A DNA stretch of 19,892 bases from Hepatocystis sp. ex Piliocolobus tephrosceles (GCA_902459845.2 CABPSV020000278.1:1-19892); one strand, 5' to 3'. Numbered from the stretch's first letter, positions 9,070 to 18,865 are shown. Program-made: numbers and translations. Notes: generated by a model not told the origin, from the sequence alone.

Positions 9070-10189
9070 ACACCAGCTTACTTAATCTCTTATTATCACA
9101 TATTATTTTTTTTTTTTTGTCATGATAAATACTAATAAGGCAAAAATGAATAAAAAACAAATAATTCTTTAACACACATATATATGTGTATATTTTTTTT
9201 ATATTATTTTTTTCACAATTTTTTTTTACAATACATGTGTATGTTTTTATCTTATACTTGATATGATTATGGTATGTGTGTATATATGTACATATATGAT
9301 AGTTATTTTATTGATTAGAGTTAGTGAAGATGTAATCTTTAATAATAATATGTTTAATTTTTTTTTCACCCTTCCTATATATATATATATGTATAGACTG
9401 ATGTATCTACCTGATATATTAATTGCATTTTATCTATTTTATTTTTTTTGTAAACTATACGGGTTTTCGCTTTTTTAATATTTTAAAAAAAAATGACTGC
9501 ACGTTTGCATGTATGTGTTAATATTTAGATGTTCGATTTTACCTTTTTAATTTTGTTTTATGATTATTTTTTAAATTTATATTAGTGCAATTATTTTTTT
9601 GTATTTAAAAATGTTATCACTATTTATTAAAATAGCGCATATTCTTATTTTTAACCATATATATGTATGTTTGTATTTTTTTTTTTTTACTCATTTCCGG
9701 TATTATCAAAACTGATTTAACAACAATACAACATTATAATTTGTGAGTAACTTTTGTTCGCGTAAAACAATAAAACAGAAACAATTTTTCTTATTTTATT
9801 TTTTATTTTTTTTTTTTTATTTCAGGTTTGTTATATATAACATCACTAACACAACATCCTATTTTGTTTATTTTTTGTCTATATATTTTGCTTATACTTT
9901 GTTTCGATTTAAGTACTTGTTTAAAGAAATAATAAATTTAAACTAAACAGCATCATTACTACTGGTTGTTCATGAATGTTTAATGTTAATTTTTAAAGAG
10001 GCTCGACAATATATATAACAAAAGCATAATGATATACAAATGTATGTAAGCTTGTGTGTGTGCGTGTGTATAAATAATAGTATATATACATGTACATATT
10101 ACTAACGATTTATGTGTTTTGATAAAAGTAAAAGGACTTTATTTAAAATATATAATTATAAGCAAAAAAAAAAAAATAAATAAAAACAA

Positions 10190-10632
10190 CAAATAAATAA
10201 AAATAACAAAAACAATAAATCAATAAAAACAACAAAAACAACAAAAACAACAAAAACAACAAAAACAACAAAAACAACAAAAACAACAAAAACAACAAAA
10301 ACAACAAAAAAAACAAAAACAACAAAAACAACAAAAACAACAAAAACAACAAAAACAACAAAAACAACAAAAACAACAAAAACAACAAAAACAACAAAAA
10401 CAACAAAAACAACAAAAACAACAAAAACAACAAAAACAACAAAAACAACAAAAACAACAAAAACAACAAAAACAACAAAAACAACAAAAACAACAAAAAC
10501 AACAAAAACAACAAAAATAACAAAAATAACAAAAATAACAAAAATAACAAAAATAACAAAAATAACAAAAACAGCAAATCAACAAAAACAACAAAAACAG
10601 CAAATCAACAAAAACAACAAATCAATAACAAA
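10190..10632. repeat. G-free 9-bp minisatellite (CAACAAAAA)n
   Basis: From about 10224 to 10516 the unit CAACAAAAA repeats about 32 times with one interruption near 10310-10316. The units then change to TAACAAAAA until about 10568, and the array ends in imperfect copies that include CAGCAAATC. The plus strand is only A and C through the core, an extreme strand asymmetry. Because the period is a multiple of three, minus-strand frames stay open as Phe-Leu-Leu or Phe-Cys-Cys runs; I regard these as artefacts. Confidence 0.92.
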
Positions 10633-11088
10633 AAAATACGTTATATCTTATAGATTATACTCTTAATAAGTTATTATTATTGTTGTTTTTTTATCTTCTT
10701 ATTTTTTAAAGTCCTATTTTGCTTCAATTTTATTAATTTGTTATCATTATTATTATTATTATTTTTTTTTTTTTTTTTTTTTATAAAAATAGACATTACA
10801 TGTACGTACTTTTTTATTCTATTATTTTGGGGCACATTATTAAGCGTGTGTAACAAAAATATGAAGTCGTTTAAGTATACATTCACGTGATTTATTACTG
10901 TGTAAAAAACATACGGTCTACATATATGTTACTGTATATATTTACTAATCCACACATATATATATATAAACGCCAATCGGTATAACAATTACTTTAGACG
11001 CGTGTGTTTTATTTGGGGATACGTTGATGAAGAACAGTATCACAATAATTTTTTTTTTTTTTTTTTTTTTTCAATTCGTGTTTCAGTT

Positions 11089-11116
11089 TATGACAGTCTG
11101 ATTATGACAGTCTGCT
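11089..11116. repeat. 14-bp tandem duplication upstream of the TMEM63-like gene
   Basis: TTATGACAGTCTGA is followed directly by TTATGACAGTCTGC, 13 of 14 bases identical. The unit is less A/T-rich than its surroundings and not a simple repeat. It lies about 80-105 bp before the candidate upstream start at 11194, so a paired regulatory site is possible. Confidence 0.6.
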
Positions 11117-11193
11117 TATATTAAAAGTTGTATGTGTGTAAAAATACAGCTTACTACTTTTGTTTTTTATTTTTTAATCTTTAACAACAACAT

Positions 11194-11265
11194 ATGCTAC
11201 AAAAAAAAAAAAATATATATACTATAACAACATTCATCTTGCTTACGATTTTCTGTTATATACAC
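11194..11265 (+). CDS. Candidate first exon encoding a signal peptide for the TMEM63-like protein
   Basis: An ATG at 11194 opens a frame beginning MLQKKKNIYT and followed by the hydrophobic core TFILLTIFCYI: basic N-region plus core, as in a signal peptide. A GT at 11266 falls between codons, and an AG at 11331-11332 (ACATACAG) precedes TGT of the main gene in the same phase. Removing 11266-11332 (67 bp) therefore joins 24 codons in frame to Cys5 of the frame that starts at 11321. The donor GTCTCT is weak, and the intron would end in a 34-A run instead of poly-T. The alternative is no intron: reading straight on through the A run is off by one base, so a true run of 33 or 36 would make one continuous frame with a Lys run. 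Supported by phase and by the need for a signal peptide on a Cys-rich ectodomain; not proven. Confidence 0.45.
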
Positions 11266-11285
11266 GTCTCTACATTTTCTTGTCT

Positions 11286-11286
<1 letters not shown>

Positions 11287-11320
<34 letters not shown>
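11287..11320 (+). repeat. 34-base poly-A tract at the TMEM63-like gene start
   Basis: Thirty-four A residues run directly into the ATG at 11321. The run separates the upstream signal-peptide-like frame from the main frame by one base. Its exact length decides whether the two are continuous, so a one-base homopolymer error here would alter the gene model. Confidence 0.9.
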
Positions 11321-11328
<8 letters not shown>

Positions 11329-14300
11329 ACAGTGTGATAAGTCATTTTTTATTGAGAACAGTAATAATTTATTATGTCCCATAGATTGTCCTTTTATCAG
11401 TTTTAATGATGTTTGGAAATGTTTTGGTGTTTGTACTACTAAAGAACAATGCTCCTTATATAATCCGCTACTTAATTATGCAGATGAAGAAACTAAGAGA
11501 TGTTTACCATGCTTAATTACTGGTTGTATTAAATGTATTAAAAGTGATGAAAAAAGTAGAAATAAATATTTTTTTAATGTTACTAGTAATTTACCAAATA
11601 TATGTTTAGAATGTATGAAAGGATATACGCTATCTGATGATAGGACTAACTGTCGTTTGATTTACAAAGAAATAATACTAAAATATTGTAATATATTTTT
11701 AGTATTTAGTTTTTTATTTATTATATTTTGTATAATTTATTATTATAAAAATTCAAACAAAACTAACTTTTTATTATTAAAATGGGTTTTTCAACATAGA
11801 TCTTTATCAAAATTTCGAAATCCCCAAACGAAAAGAAATTCTTTATATCCTTTAAAATTAGAACTAAGTAAAGAAGATATTGGTGGAGTAGGAATAATGT
11901 TATATTTTCGTTTTATACATTTTTTATGTTATTTATGTATATTTTTAATTATTATTAATTTATTCGAATTATATTTACCTCTTAACTATCTTATACAGAC
12001 TTATCGTAATATTGAAACTATTACTACTTTTGAAAAAAATTGTTATAATTTAAAAAAATATATTTCACAAAATATATCTAAATTAATTGAGCTTAATTCT
12101 TTAGATTGGATAACGTTAGATATTTTTAATATGGTAATCAAGTATAAAGAAAATGCTATTATTGTTTCATTTTTTAAATATATTTTTTGTATGATTATTA
12201 CTTTTGTATTTATTTATAAACAAAAAAAATTTAGTTATTATAAATTAAATGATTCTAATCAATTACAAAAATATTCATTAGTTGTATATGATCTACCAAA
12301 TAAAATTTCTGAACATAAAATAAAGAATTTTTTTGAAAAACTAATTAAAAAAAAAATTGTTGGTATATCACCTATATATGATTTTTCACATAATAAAAAT
12401 AAAGTGTTTGATTTAATAGATCAACATATAGATTGGCAAGATTTTAAATTAAAAATAAATAAAGTTTTGGATTTGTACAAAGAACATAAGTTGCAAGTAA
12501 ATATGTTAAACCAAGATCTTGAACAAAAAATAGACACTGTTTATGATAAATATGTTGATGTTGTAGGTAATCATAACATGAATAAGGTAAATTACGAAAA
12601 AGTTGAACAAAATGGTTATGACCTTATTCATCCTAACATATACTATACTGGTACTTATACCGGTAGTTATGTCAAAAAAAAAAGTTTTAAAATTAGTTAT
12701 GTAACACAAGAAAATAACTTAAAAGAAAATGCAGATAATAAGGATACATGTTATGATATACTTAGCCCGAGTAAATATAACTCACTTCAACTTGGTCATA
12801 TTAAATTTCCTTATATTAAATCTAATACAGAAACAGACAAAAACCAACAAAGTAAACAAGAATGTGTTTTTCCTATAAAGAGAAATATGAGCCACAAAAA
12901 AATAAGTTTTAAAATACTCAATGAGAATGGTTCTGAAAAAAAAGGAGAAAAAGAGAACCTTGTTAGTAATCCTGTTTTTGAGGGTAGTGGTAGTGACAGT
13001 AGTAGTAGTATCGGTAGCAGTAGTAGTATCGGTAGCAGTAGTAGTATCGGTAGCAGTAGTAGTATCGGTAGCAGTAGTAGTATCGGTAGCAGTAGCACTA
13101 TCGGTAGCAGTAGTAGTATCGGTAGCAGTAGCACTATCGGTAGCAGTAGCACTATCGGTAGCAGTAGCACTATCGGTAGCAGTAGTAGTAGCACTATCAG
13201 TAGCAGTAAAACAGATAATACAGAAATAACAAAAAAAACAAGTGATGGTATAAACATTGGAAAGTATGTAACCGATGAAGATATTAATACGAGTAATAAC
13301 AAAAAGAATAAAACAAAAGTAACATATAAGAACATAAAAAATAAAAATAATGATTTATTTATAGATATATCGAATAAAACAATAGATATAAATAACATAA
13401 ACAAAAAAAATCATGATTTATTTAAGACTTATTCAAATGGAATTAAAAATAAATTCTTATTTTTTGATGATTATGCAGAACATAAACAAATACATATAAA
13501 TAATTATTTATCTGAGGAAATTGATTTTATAAAAAATATAAAACATAATGGTTGTTTTTTTGTTATTTTTCATACTGTCAGTGATTTAAACATAGCTTAT
13601 AATTTAATAAATAACTATAAAAAAGAAGATATATCATATGAAAATAATATGAGTTACAACATTAACAATGGTGAAAGTAATCGTTATAGAAATAGTGACA
13701 ATGACACTAGCAGTGTTAAAAAGTATCCTAATAATGATAGTAACAATTTTTTGTTTGAATTTTTAAAAAATTTTTTTTTTTTAAAATATAAGTCAGTAGA
13801 AAAAATAAACCATCAACCTGGCTATTATGTATTGTTACCTAATTTTGTCTCATTCGAAAATAAAAAAACAGACACAAATGAAAAATTTAACTATGTATAC
13901 AACACAACATATACAAGTGATAAGTTTGACTACACAAAAAAGTGTGACGATTTCAACTATCTCAATAACAGTTGTAAAAAAAATAATAAAAAGGTACTAC
14001 AACACTTTTTTAACAAATACCATATAAACAAAAACAATTTTAAAATTCATAAATGTAATATAGAACCAATAGATATAAAATGGGAAAATATGTCAGAATA
14101 TAAATTAATAATAATTATAATAAAAATAATAGTGTCTATTTGTTTTTTGTCATTTTTTATTATATTATCGAGTTTTATTTTTTATGGTCCTTATGCTGTT
14201 TTTGCATTACATAATGCTAGTATAATTAAAAAAGAAAAGAAATATTATGAAACAATATTTAATATATTAATATCATTTATTTTGGGTATATACATAGGGT

Positions 14301-15104
14301 TAGGTAATATGTTAGTTAGTTCTTTTACAACTATAATAGGTGATTTTATGAAATTTGAACAAAAACAAACAACAGATGTTTTTATTTTTTGTGCTAATAT
14401 TACTTTTCAATTTTTTCATTTTATATTAAACGTCTTAATAACACATTTATGTAACATAGGAGGTAATAAAAAAATAAAATCTTTTTATATAAATAAGTTT
14501 TACACAGATTTAAATGTGTCCAATATAATATTAGGAGAGGAATATACATTAGGAAAAACATTAAAATATAATATTGTACCATTTATATCTATATTTTCCA
14601 CTTTTTTTACTATTATAGGAGTGTATATTATACCATATATATATAAAATCATACAAATTTTATTTTGTTCTTTTCCTAGTATTAAAAAAGCTGAAACAGT
14701 AATGGAATGTCCCCAGTGTAATTTACATTATAGATATAGTGAATTAGTTTTAAACTTTATAATAACTTTATTATTATTTTTTTTGACTGGTAATAAATAT
14801 ACCACGTCTTTTGTCTTTTTTATACTTTTTCTTTCTTATGTATTCATCAGATATAGAGACACTTATTTATTTCTTCGTGAAACTAAACTAACCTATTATC
14901 ACAACACCTTTCTTTTTGATTCGGTTATGATTTTATGGAGTATACCAACAGGTAAATGGGAAAAAAAAATCTCAAGTAGCACATGTTACGCTGTATGCAT
15001 ATATATATATATATATATATATATAAATGAATAAGTAGATAGGTAAATGTGTGTGTGTGCAAGCGTGTCCAGCCTCACCTGCATAACATTATTACATAAC
15101 TTGC

Positions 15105-15142
<38 letters not shown>

Positions 15143-16500
15143 GAATTTTGGCCGTATTACCAGTTTATTGGACATGGCGAACATACAGCATCAGTTTTTT
15201 GTTTCTCCCAAGTACTTTAATATTACACATATTTATATATATATTTTTTTATAAAATTATTGATTTTACGTTTAGTAAAAAAGAAGTACTTTATCATAAT
15301 ATGTCTTACTATGATACTGTAAATGTTAAAAAATACGACTGGTTTAATACTAACCCAGTATATGTGTTGAAACAAAATTTAAAACTGCAATGTAGACAAA
15401 ACAACATTAATAAAAAAAAAAAAAATATGTCAGTTTTTTCTAAACAACATTCCCTAGCAAATATTATACAAACACCTAAAACATTCGAAAAAAACAATAA
15501 AAACGCTAAATTCAAAAGTAAAAGCTCTAACTTAGATAAATACCAACGTAACGAAAAAAATATTATTAATAAACAAATAAAAAAAAAAAAAAAAAATAGG
15601 AACTATTTGTTTATCCCCATCAGAAACTCAATTTTTAATCTTAATAAAAAGAATGAATATTTCAAAACATTTTCTTATAATAAAAAAAAAAAAGCTGAAT
15701 ATGACAAAAATATAAAAACTATAAAAAAACAAATGCAGCTTCTTTTTAACGCAAAAATGAAAGATTTAATTGAGATGCAAAATGTTTTAAAAGAAAAAAT
15801 TATAGGTATGACAAACAACTTAAATAACTTTATGGATAAAGTATATGGTGAGTACTATAAGAATATAGAAATGGGAAGTTATGAAGACACATATGTTATA
15901 TTACATAGGGATAGTGAAACATGTGTAAAAAAAAAACAAAACAAAACTGAAAGTATTTGTTCGAAAAAAAACAGCATTCAATGTTTCAAACGAGACAAGC
16001 ACACATACTCTGACAAAAGTTCTGAACAAAACAGAAGTACATACAACAATCTTCCTAGTATAATAACTCCTAATAATACTAGCTATTTAAAAAAAAAAAT
16101 AAATAAAGTAAAAACAGAAAAACTAACAGATGTTATTCCCACAACAAAACATAGCAATTATAATAAAAACGATGTAACTGACATTGTAAAAAACACACAC
16201 ATACCTTTAGGAGAGAAAAAAAAAACATATTTGAAAATGAGCAACGAAACAGATCATAACATAGAGCATAAGAAAATTGAAAGAAATAAACGAAAAAACA
16301 GAAAAAACAGAAAAAGCAGAAAAAGCAGAAAAAGCAGAAAAAGCAGAAAAAAATATAATAAAGATTTAATTTTTTATGAAGTTGGAAAAGATTATCTCCA
16401 ACAAACAGAACTTATAAAAATGACAAGTGAATACAACGAATCATATGATATTCTTTATAGTATGTATTCTTCCCTATTGTCAAAAACATATATACCTTAA
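11321..16500 (+). CDS. TMEM63/OSCA/CSC1-family membrane protein with Cys-rich ectodomain (exons 11321-14951 and 15143-16500)
   Basis: Spliced product 1662 aa, much longer than the roughly 700-900 aa typical of the family, whose members are mechanosensitive or osmosensitive cation channels or related scramblases. N-terminal residues 5-111 hold 13 cysteines (CLPC, GCIKC, CLECMKGYTL...C), like furin/EGF-type repeats and probably extracytosolic. TM0 is about 122-142, then TM1 about 193-216 and TM2 about 279-300. The intracellular RRM-like domain follows: YSLVVYDLPNK at about 318-328 and CFFVIFHTV at about 745-753. EPIDIKWENMS (915-925) matches the family signature PEPRDVxWENL before TM3. About six further hydrophobic segments follow to WSIPTG/ILAVLPVYWTW, the exon junction. 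A roughly 350-aa low-complexity insert in the RRM-like domain contains Ser-Ser-Ser-Ser-Ile-Gly repeats, and a second insert precedes TM3. The roughly 400-aa tail is Lys-rich. The start at 11321 lacks a signal peptide; see the exon proposed at 11194-11265. Function as a channel is inferred from the family. Confidence 0.88.
13003..13185 (+). repeat. 18-bp repeats encoding (SSSSIG)n in the TMEM63-like cytosolic loop
   Basis: Ten copies of an 18-bp unit (GGTAGCAGTAGTAGTATC, or ...AGCACTATC giving Thr) encode Ser-Ser-Ser-Ser/Thr-Ile-Gly. The codons are almost fixed from copy to copy, which means recent expansion. The array is markedly richer in G and C than the flanking DNA. The Ser/Thr clusters could be phosphorylated (inference). 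Confidence 0.92.
14952..15142 (+). other. Intron of the TMEM63-like gene
   Basis: Donor CAG|GTAAAT at 14952 and acceptor, after 30 or more T, TTTAG|GAAT at 15142. Length 191 bp. Joining 14951 to 15143 makes GGA (Gly) and restores a continuous SIPTGILAVLPVYWTW reading, which fits the last membrane segments of the family. Read-through instead gives TA-repeat peptides and a stop at 15032-15034. The second part has no ATG at its start, as expected for an internal junction. Contains a (TA)n run at about 15000-15024. Confidence 0.92.
15143..16500 (+). CDS. Second exon of the TMEM63-like gene: last membrane segment and Lys-rich tail
   Basis: This exon encodes residues 1211-1662. It opens with ILAVLPVYWTWRTYS and a further hydrophobic stretch (SFLFLPSTLILHIFIYIFF, to about residue 1255). 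The rest is cytosolic by topology. The tail is rich in Lys, Asn and Ser, contains a Gln/Met-rich probable coiled coil (around KKQMQLLFNAKMKDLIEMQNV, written in part), and near its end a basic RKNRKSRKS repeat (nt 16291-16350). It ends ...LLSKTYIP. Fungal and animal relatives have short tails, so most of this is a lineage-specific extension; it could bind lipids, cytoskeleton or other proteins (inference). Confidence 0.88.
16291..16350 (+). repeat. In-frame 9-bp repeat encoding Arg-Lys-Ser/Asn
   Basis: Tandem AGAAAAAGC / AGAAAAAAC units give an RKNRKNRKSRKSRKS run in the tail of the TMEM63-like protein. It is a strongly basic block that could act as a membrane-surface or nuclear-import signal, but simple slippage explains its origin. 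Confidence 0.85.
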
Positions 16501-16847
16501 TTAACACATAGCTTTCTTTCTCTTTTACTAAAAAAAAAAAAAAAAAAAAAAATGTAGCATATTTTTTAGTGCACTCTTCTTTTTGTTACCACTTGTTTTG
16601 TACTCGTCCATTTGTTCATTCTCCTTTTTTTTTTTTTTTTTTTTTTTTTAATTTTTGTTATAATTTTTTTTTTTTTCTTAAAACAATGTCAATAATAATT
16701 ATTTTTAAGTTGTGCATTGATAAAGCACCATCATTATGAACTAAATAGCAGAAAAAATATAAATAAACACAAAAAAAAAAAAAAAATGGTTTAAAAATAG
16801 AAAAAAAAATTGGGTATTTACAAATATATATATATATATATATTCCC

Positions 16848-16867
16848 ACACGTGTATTTATCACGTG
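16848..16867. promoter_or_regulatory. Paired CACGTG palindromes
   Basis: ACACGTGT (16848-16855) and TCACGTGC (16861-16868) contain two CACGTG cores 13 bp apart, about 400 bp upstream of the small zinc-finger gene. A third CACGTG lies at 10884-10889, upstream of the TMEM63-like gene. Plasmodium lacks typical bHLH factors, so an ApiAP2 or other binder would be expected. Regulatory role is inference. Confidence 0.3.
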
Positions 16868-16958
16868 CATATTGTGCATATTACTAAAAAAAATGCATTA
16901 TATGAGAATAATATAAATTTATATATTAAATTCCATGTTTGAGATATAAAACGATTTA

Positions 16959-16960
<2 letters not shown>

Positions 16961-17007
<47 letters not shown>
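16961..17007. repeat. 47-base poly-T tract
   Basis: Uninterrupted T run about 255 bp upstream of the ATG at 17264. Probably a nucleosome-excluding promoter element; its length is assembly-sensitive. Confidence 0.88.
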
Positions 17008-17263
17008 CATTATTCAATATTTTTACAATTGTTATTTTAAATAGTAATACTTAATGTGTTAATTTTTGTAATTATTTTTTCTTGAAAAATTTACATTATT
17101 TTTTTTTAAGCACATCCCCATTACACATATATACATATATATATATATATATATGTGCAAATACACGTAGTATACACATAAAGAAAGATACATGTTACTT
17201 GTACTTATTATACATAAGTATAGATATTCCTAATATATAATTTTTAGAAAGGAGTAAAAGAGA

Positions 17264-17479
17264 ATGACTCGTGGTAATCAAAGAGAAGTTGATAGGTTAA
17301 GATCATCAAAAAGACATGACAAGGCTAAAAAAAATAGTACTGTTAAAGAAGCTTCTAAAAATTTGAATGTTGTTTGTAAATTATGTAAGCATTCCTTTAT
17401 GTGTACAGTAAATATATCTATTTTGAAAGAACACCATGAAAAAAAACATTCGAAGCATGCGTATGAAGAATGTTTTTAA
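17264..17479 (+). CDS. SERF/ZNF706-like small zinc-finger protein
   Basis: 71 aa, single exon. The N-terminus MTRGNQREVDRLRSSKRHDK matches the 4F5/SERF family opening (MxRGNQRE, then basic helix). Residues 38-62 form one zinc finger: C38-x2-C41-x15-H57-x4-H62 (H58-x3-H62 is the alternative ligand pair). The order SERF-like basic segment then single finger is that of ZNF706 and the plant At2g23090-type proteins, which have similar lengths of about 75 aa. Two further cysteines (47, 70) are not part of the finger pattern. The start is set by the family motif. SERF proteins are known to promote amyloid assembly and to bind nucleic acids; a similar job here is inferred from family. It is convergent with the U1-C gene. 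Confidence 0.9.
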   Translation: MTRGNQREVDRLRSSKRHDKAKKNSTVKEASKNLNVVCKLCKHSFMCTVNISILKEHHEKKHSKHAYEECF

Positions 17480-17725
17480 AAATTAGGAACTTCTCCTTTT
17501 GTCATGATATTTAAGTATATACATATTTTTTTAAATTATTGTAAATTTTATGAACTTAAAATATTATACAGTTAATTTTGTTATAGACTACCATAGTTAT
17601 GATCTCAACTGGTGTAATTAGTTTATACGCATATAAATCACTTTTAAGCATCGAATGGGTATATATACATACCGATCATTTTATAAATATATCAACAATA
17701 TATATTTTCGAAAAGATACATTATT

Positions 17726-17764
<39 letters not shown>

Positions 17765-18865
17765 TAATTTATTATTGTATAAAACTAAATTCGATGTAGC
17801 TCATATATTAAATACAATTATAAAAAGAAAATGATAGTTTTCACTAAAAGTTCACTTTATAATATGCCGTTGCTTGTGTTTTATAACTAAAACATTGTAT
17901 TATGTATAAAGGAGTTACAAAAAAAAAATATAAAATTAAACAAAAAAAAAAAATAAAAAAATAAAAGAAAAAATAAAAGAAAAAATAAAAAAATAAAAAA
18001 AATAAAACAAAATAAAACAAAGTAAAACGAAACAAAACAAATATAGGATAACCATCACCAGCACTTTTGAATTGAACTTAGTAAAAAACGGAAATCAATC
18101 GATATATATATATATATATATTTATGGCAAGTAAAACTGCATATATTGCTATTTTTTTTTCTATGTATTTACCATTCTACATTTTTTTTTTATTTCTATA
18201 CCTCTCCTATATCTTCTATTTTTTATTATATTTTTTTACGCTTTTTTTTTACATATATTATGTATACATATATACATATATATACATTTTATAAGTTTTA
18301 AATTCATATTGACTTTAATATTCAATTTTTATTTGTTATAAAAAAAATTGTAACTGTACCAATTAGACTAAAAAAAAAAACATTTTCGTAATATAATTTC
18401 CAAAAAAGTAAAAAAAAATTTATACATATAACGTATTATTATAAAAGTATATATGTAAACATAAAATAAACATGAGTTTCAGGTAACATAAATAATCGTT
18501 TATTTATTTTTTTATTTTTTATTTTTTATCTTTTTATTTTTTATCTTTTTATTTTTTATCTTTTTATTTTTTATCTTTTTATTTTTTATCTTTTTATTTT
18601 TTATCTTTTTATTTTTTATCTTTTTATTTTTTATCTTTTTATTTTTTATCTTTTTATTTTTTATCTTTTTATTTATTATCTTTTTATTTTTTATCTTTTT
18701 ATTTTTTATCTTTTTATTTATTTTTTTATTTCGTGACATAAAAAAGTGTAAAAAACCGTTTATTACCATTATAAATATTTTTAATTAAGTTCTTAAGTAC
18801 ATCACTAATTTATGTCATTATTTACATATTTATATATGTCTTTAAATACGTACCCAATTTAGTAG
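17480..18865. other. Intergenic region between two convergent genes
   Basis: No gene is supported; it should contain both 3' ends. It has (TA)n at 17731-17760 and 18101-18120, an A-rich block with AAAATAAAAG and AAAACAAA units at 17927-18040, a mixed-composition island at about 18047-18100, and the 15-bp minisatellite at about 18510-18720. Minus-strand frames over 17844-18035 and 18512-18769 come from these repeats. Confidence 0.7.
18510..18720. repeat. 15-bp minisatellite (TTATCTTTTTATTTT)
   Basis: About 14 nearly identical tandem copies with exact 15-bp period; one copy reads ATTTATTATC instead of ATTTTTTATC. It lies about 145 bp beyond the U1-C stop codon, so it may be transcribed in its 3' UTR, where it would read as AAAATAAAAAGATAA units. 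A minus-strand frame of Lys-Asn-Lys-Lys-Ile repeats is an artefact of the period being a multiple of three. Confidence 0.93.

Larger units (their letters stand above)
8896..11193. other. Non-coding interval between the AGFG-like and TMEM63-like genes
   Basis: No gene is supported. It holds a 9-bp-stem hairpin at 9042-9069, T-rich runs, ACATATATGT-type palindromes near 8961-8980 and 9174-9190, the G-free A/C minisatellite at about 10190-10632, an AT-rich (TTA)n run near 10741-10765, a CACGTG at 10884-10889, and a somewhat G/C-richer block at about 10972-11042. A 14-bp tandem duplication at 11089-11116 follows a T run at 11049-11071. The last 500 bp are presumably the promoter and 5' UTR of the TMEM63-like gene. 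Confidence 0.65.
16501..17263. other. Intergenic region between the TMEM63-like and SERF/ZNF706-like genes
   Basis: No gene is supported. It contains an A run near 16530-16551, T runs near 16625-16676, a 47-base T tract at 16961-17007, (TA)n near 16826-16842 and 17130-17152, and two CACGTG palindromes at 16849-16854 and 16862-16867. The segment after about 17010 probably holds the 5' UTR of the small zinc-finger gene. Confidence 0.7.

Noticed and set aside
10143..10603. Two long minus-strand open frames (144 and 127 aa of Phe-Leu-Leu and Phe-Cys-Cys repeats)
   Set aside because: They arise only because the A/C minisatellite has a period divisible by three and no stop codons on that strand; two frames are open at once, which is not coding behaviour.
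11024..11101. A C/D-box snoRNA (TTGATGA at 11024-11030 and CTGA at 11098-11101)
   Set aside because: The spacing is plausible, but a 23-base T run lies between the boxes, the flanks cannot form a terminal stem, and the C box begins with T instead of a purine.
12811..13404. Minus-strand 197-aa hydrophobic frame and the overlapping plus-strand Val/Ser/Ala frame
   Set aside because: Shadows of the (SSSSIG)n coding repeat in the TMEM63-like gene, whose frame is supported by family signatures on both sides.
15148..16500. A separate 450-aa gene
   Set aside because: There is no ATG at its start, it follows a poly-T/AG acceptor, and its first residues complete the last membrane segments of the upstream exon in phase.
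18510..18720. A CRISPR array
   Set aside because: The units are directly abutting identical minisatellite copies without distinct spacers, and the DNA is from a eukaryote nucleus.
18512..18769. Minus-strand frame of Lys-Asn-Lys-Lys-Ile repeats
   Set aside because: Produced by the 15-bp minisatellite; only the first 15 or so residues are not repeat and they show nothing recognisable.
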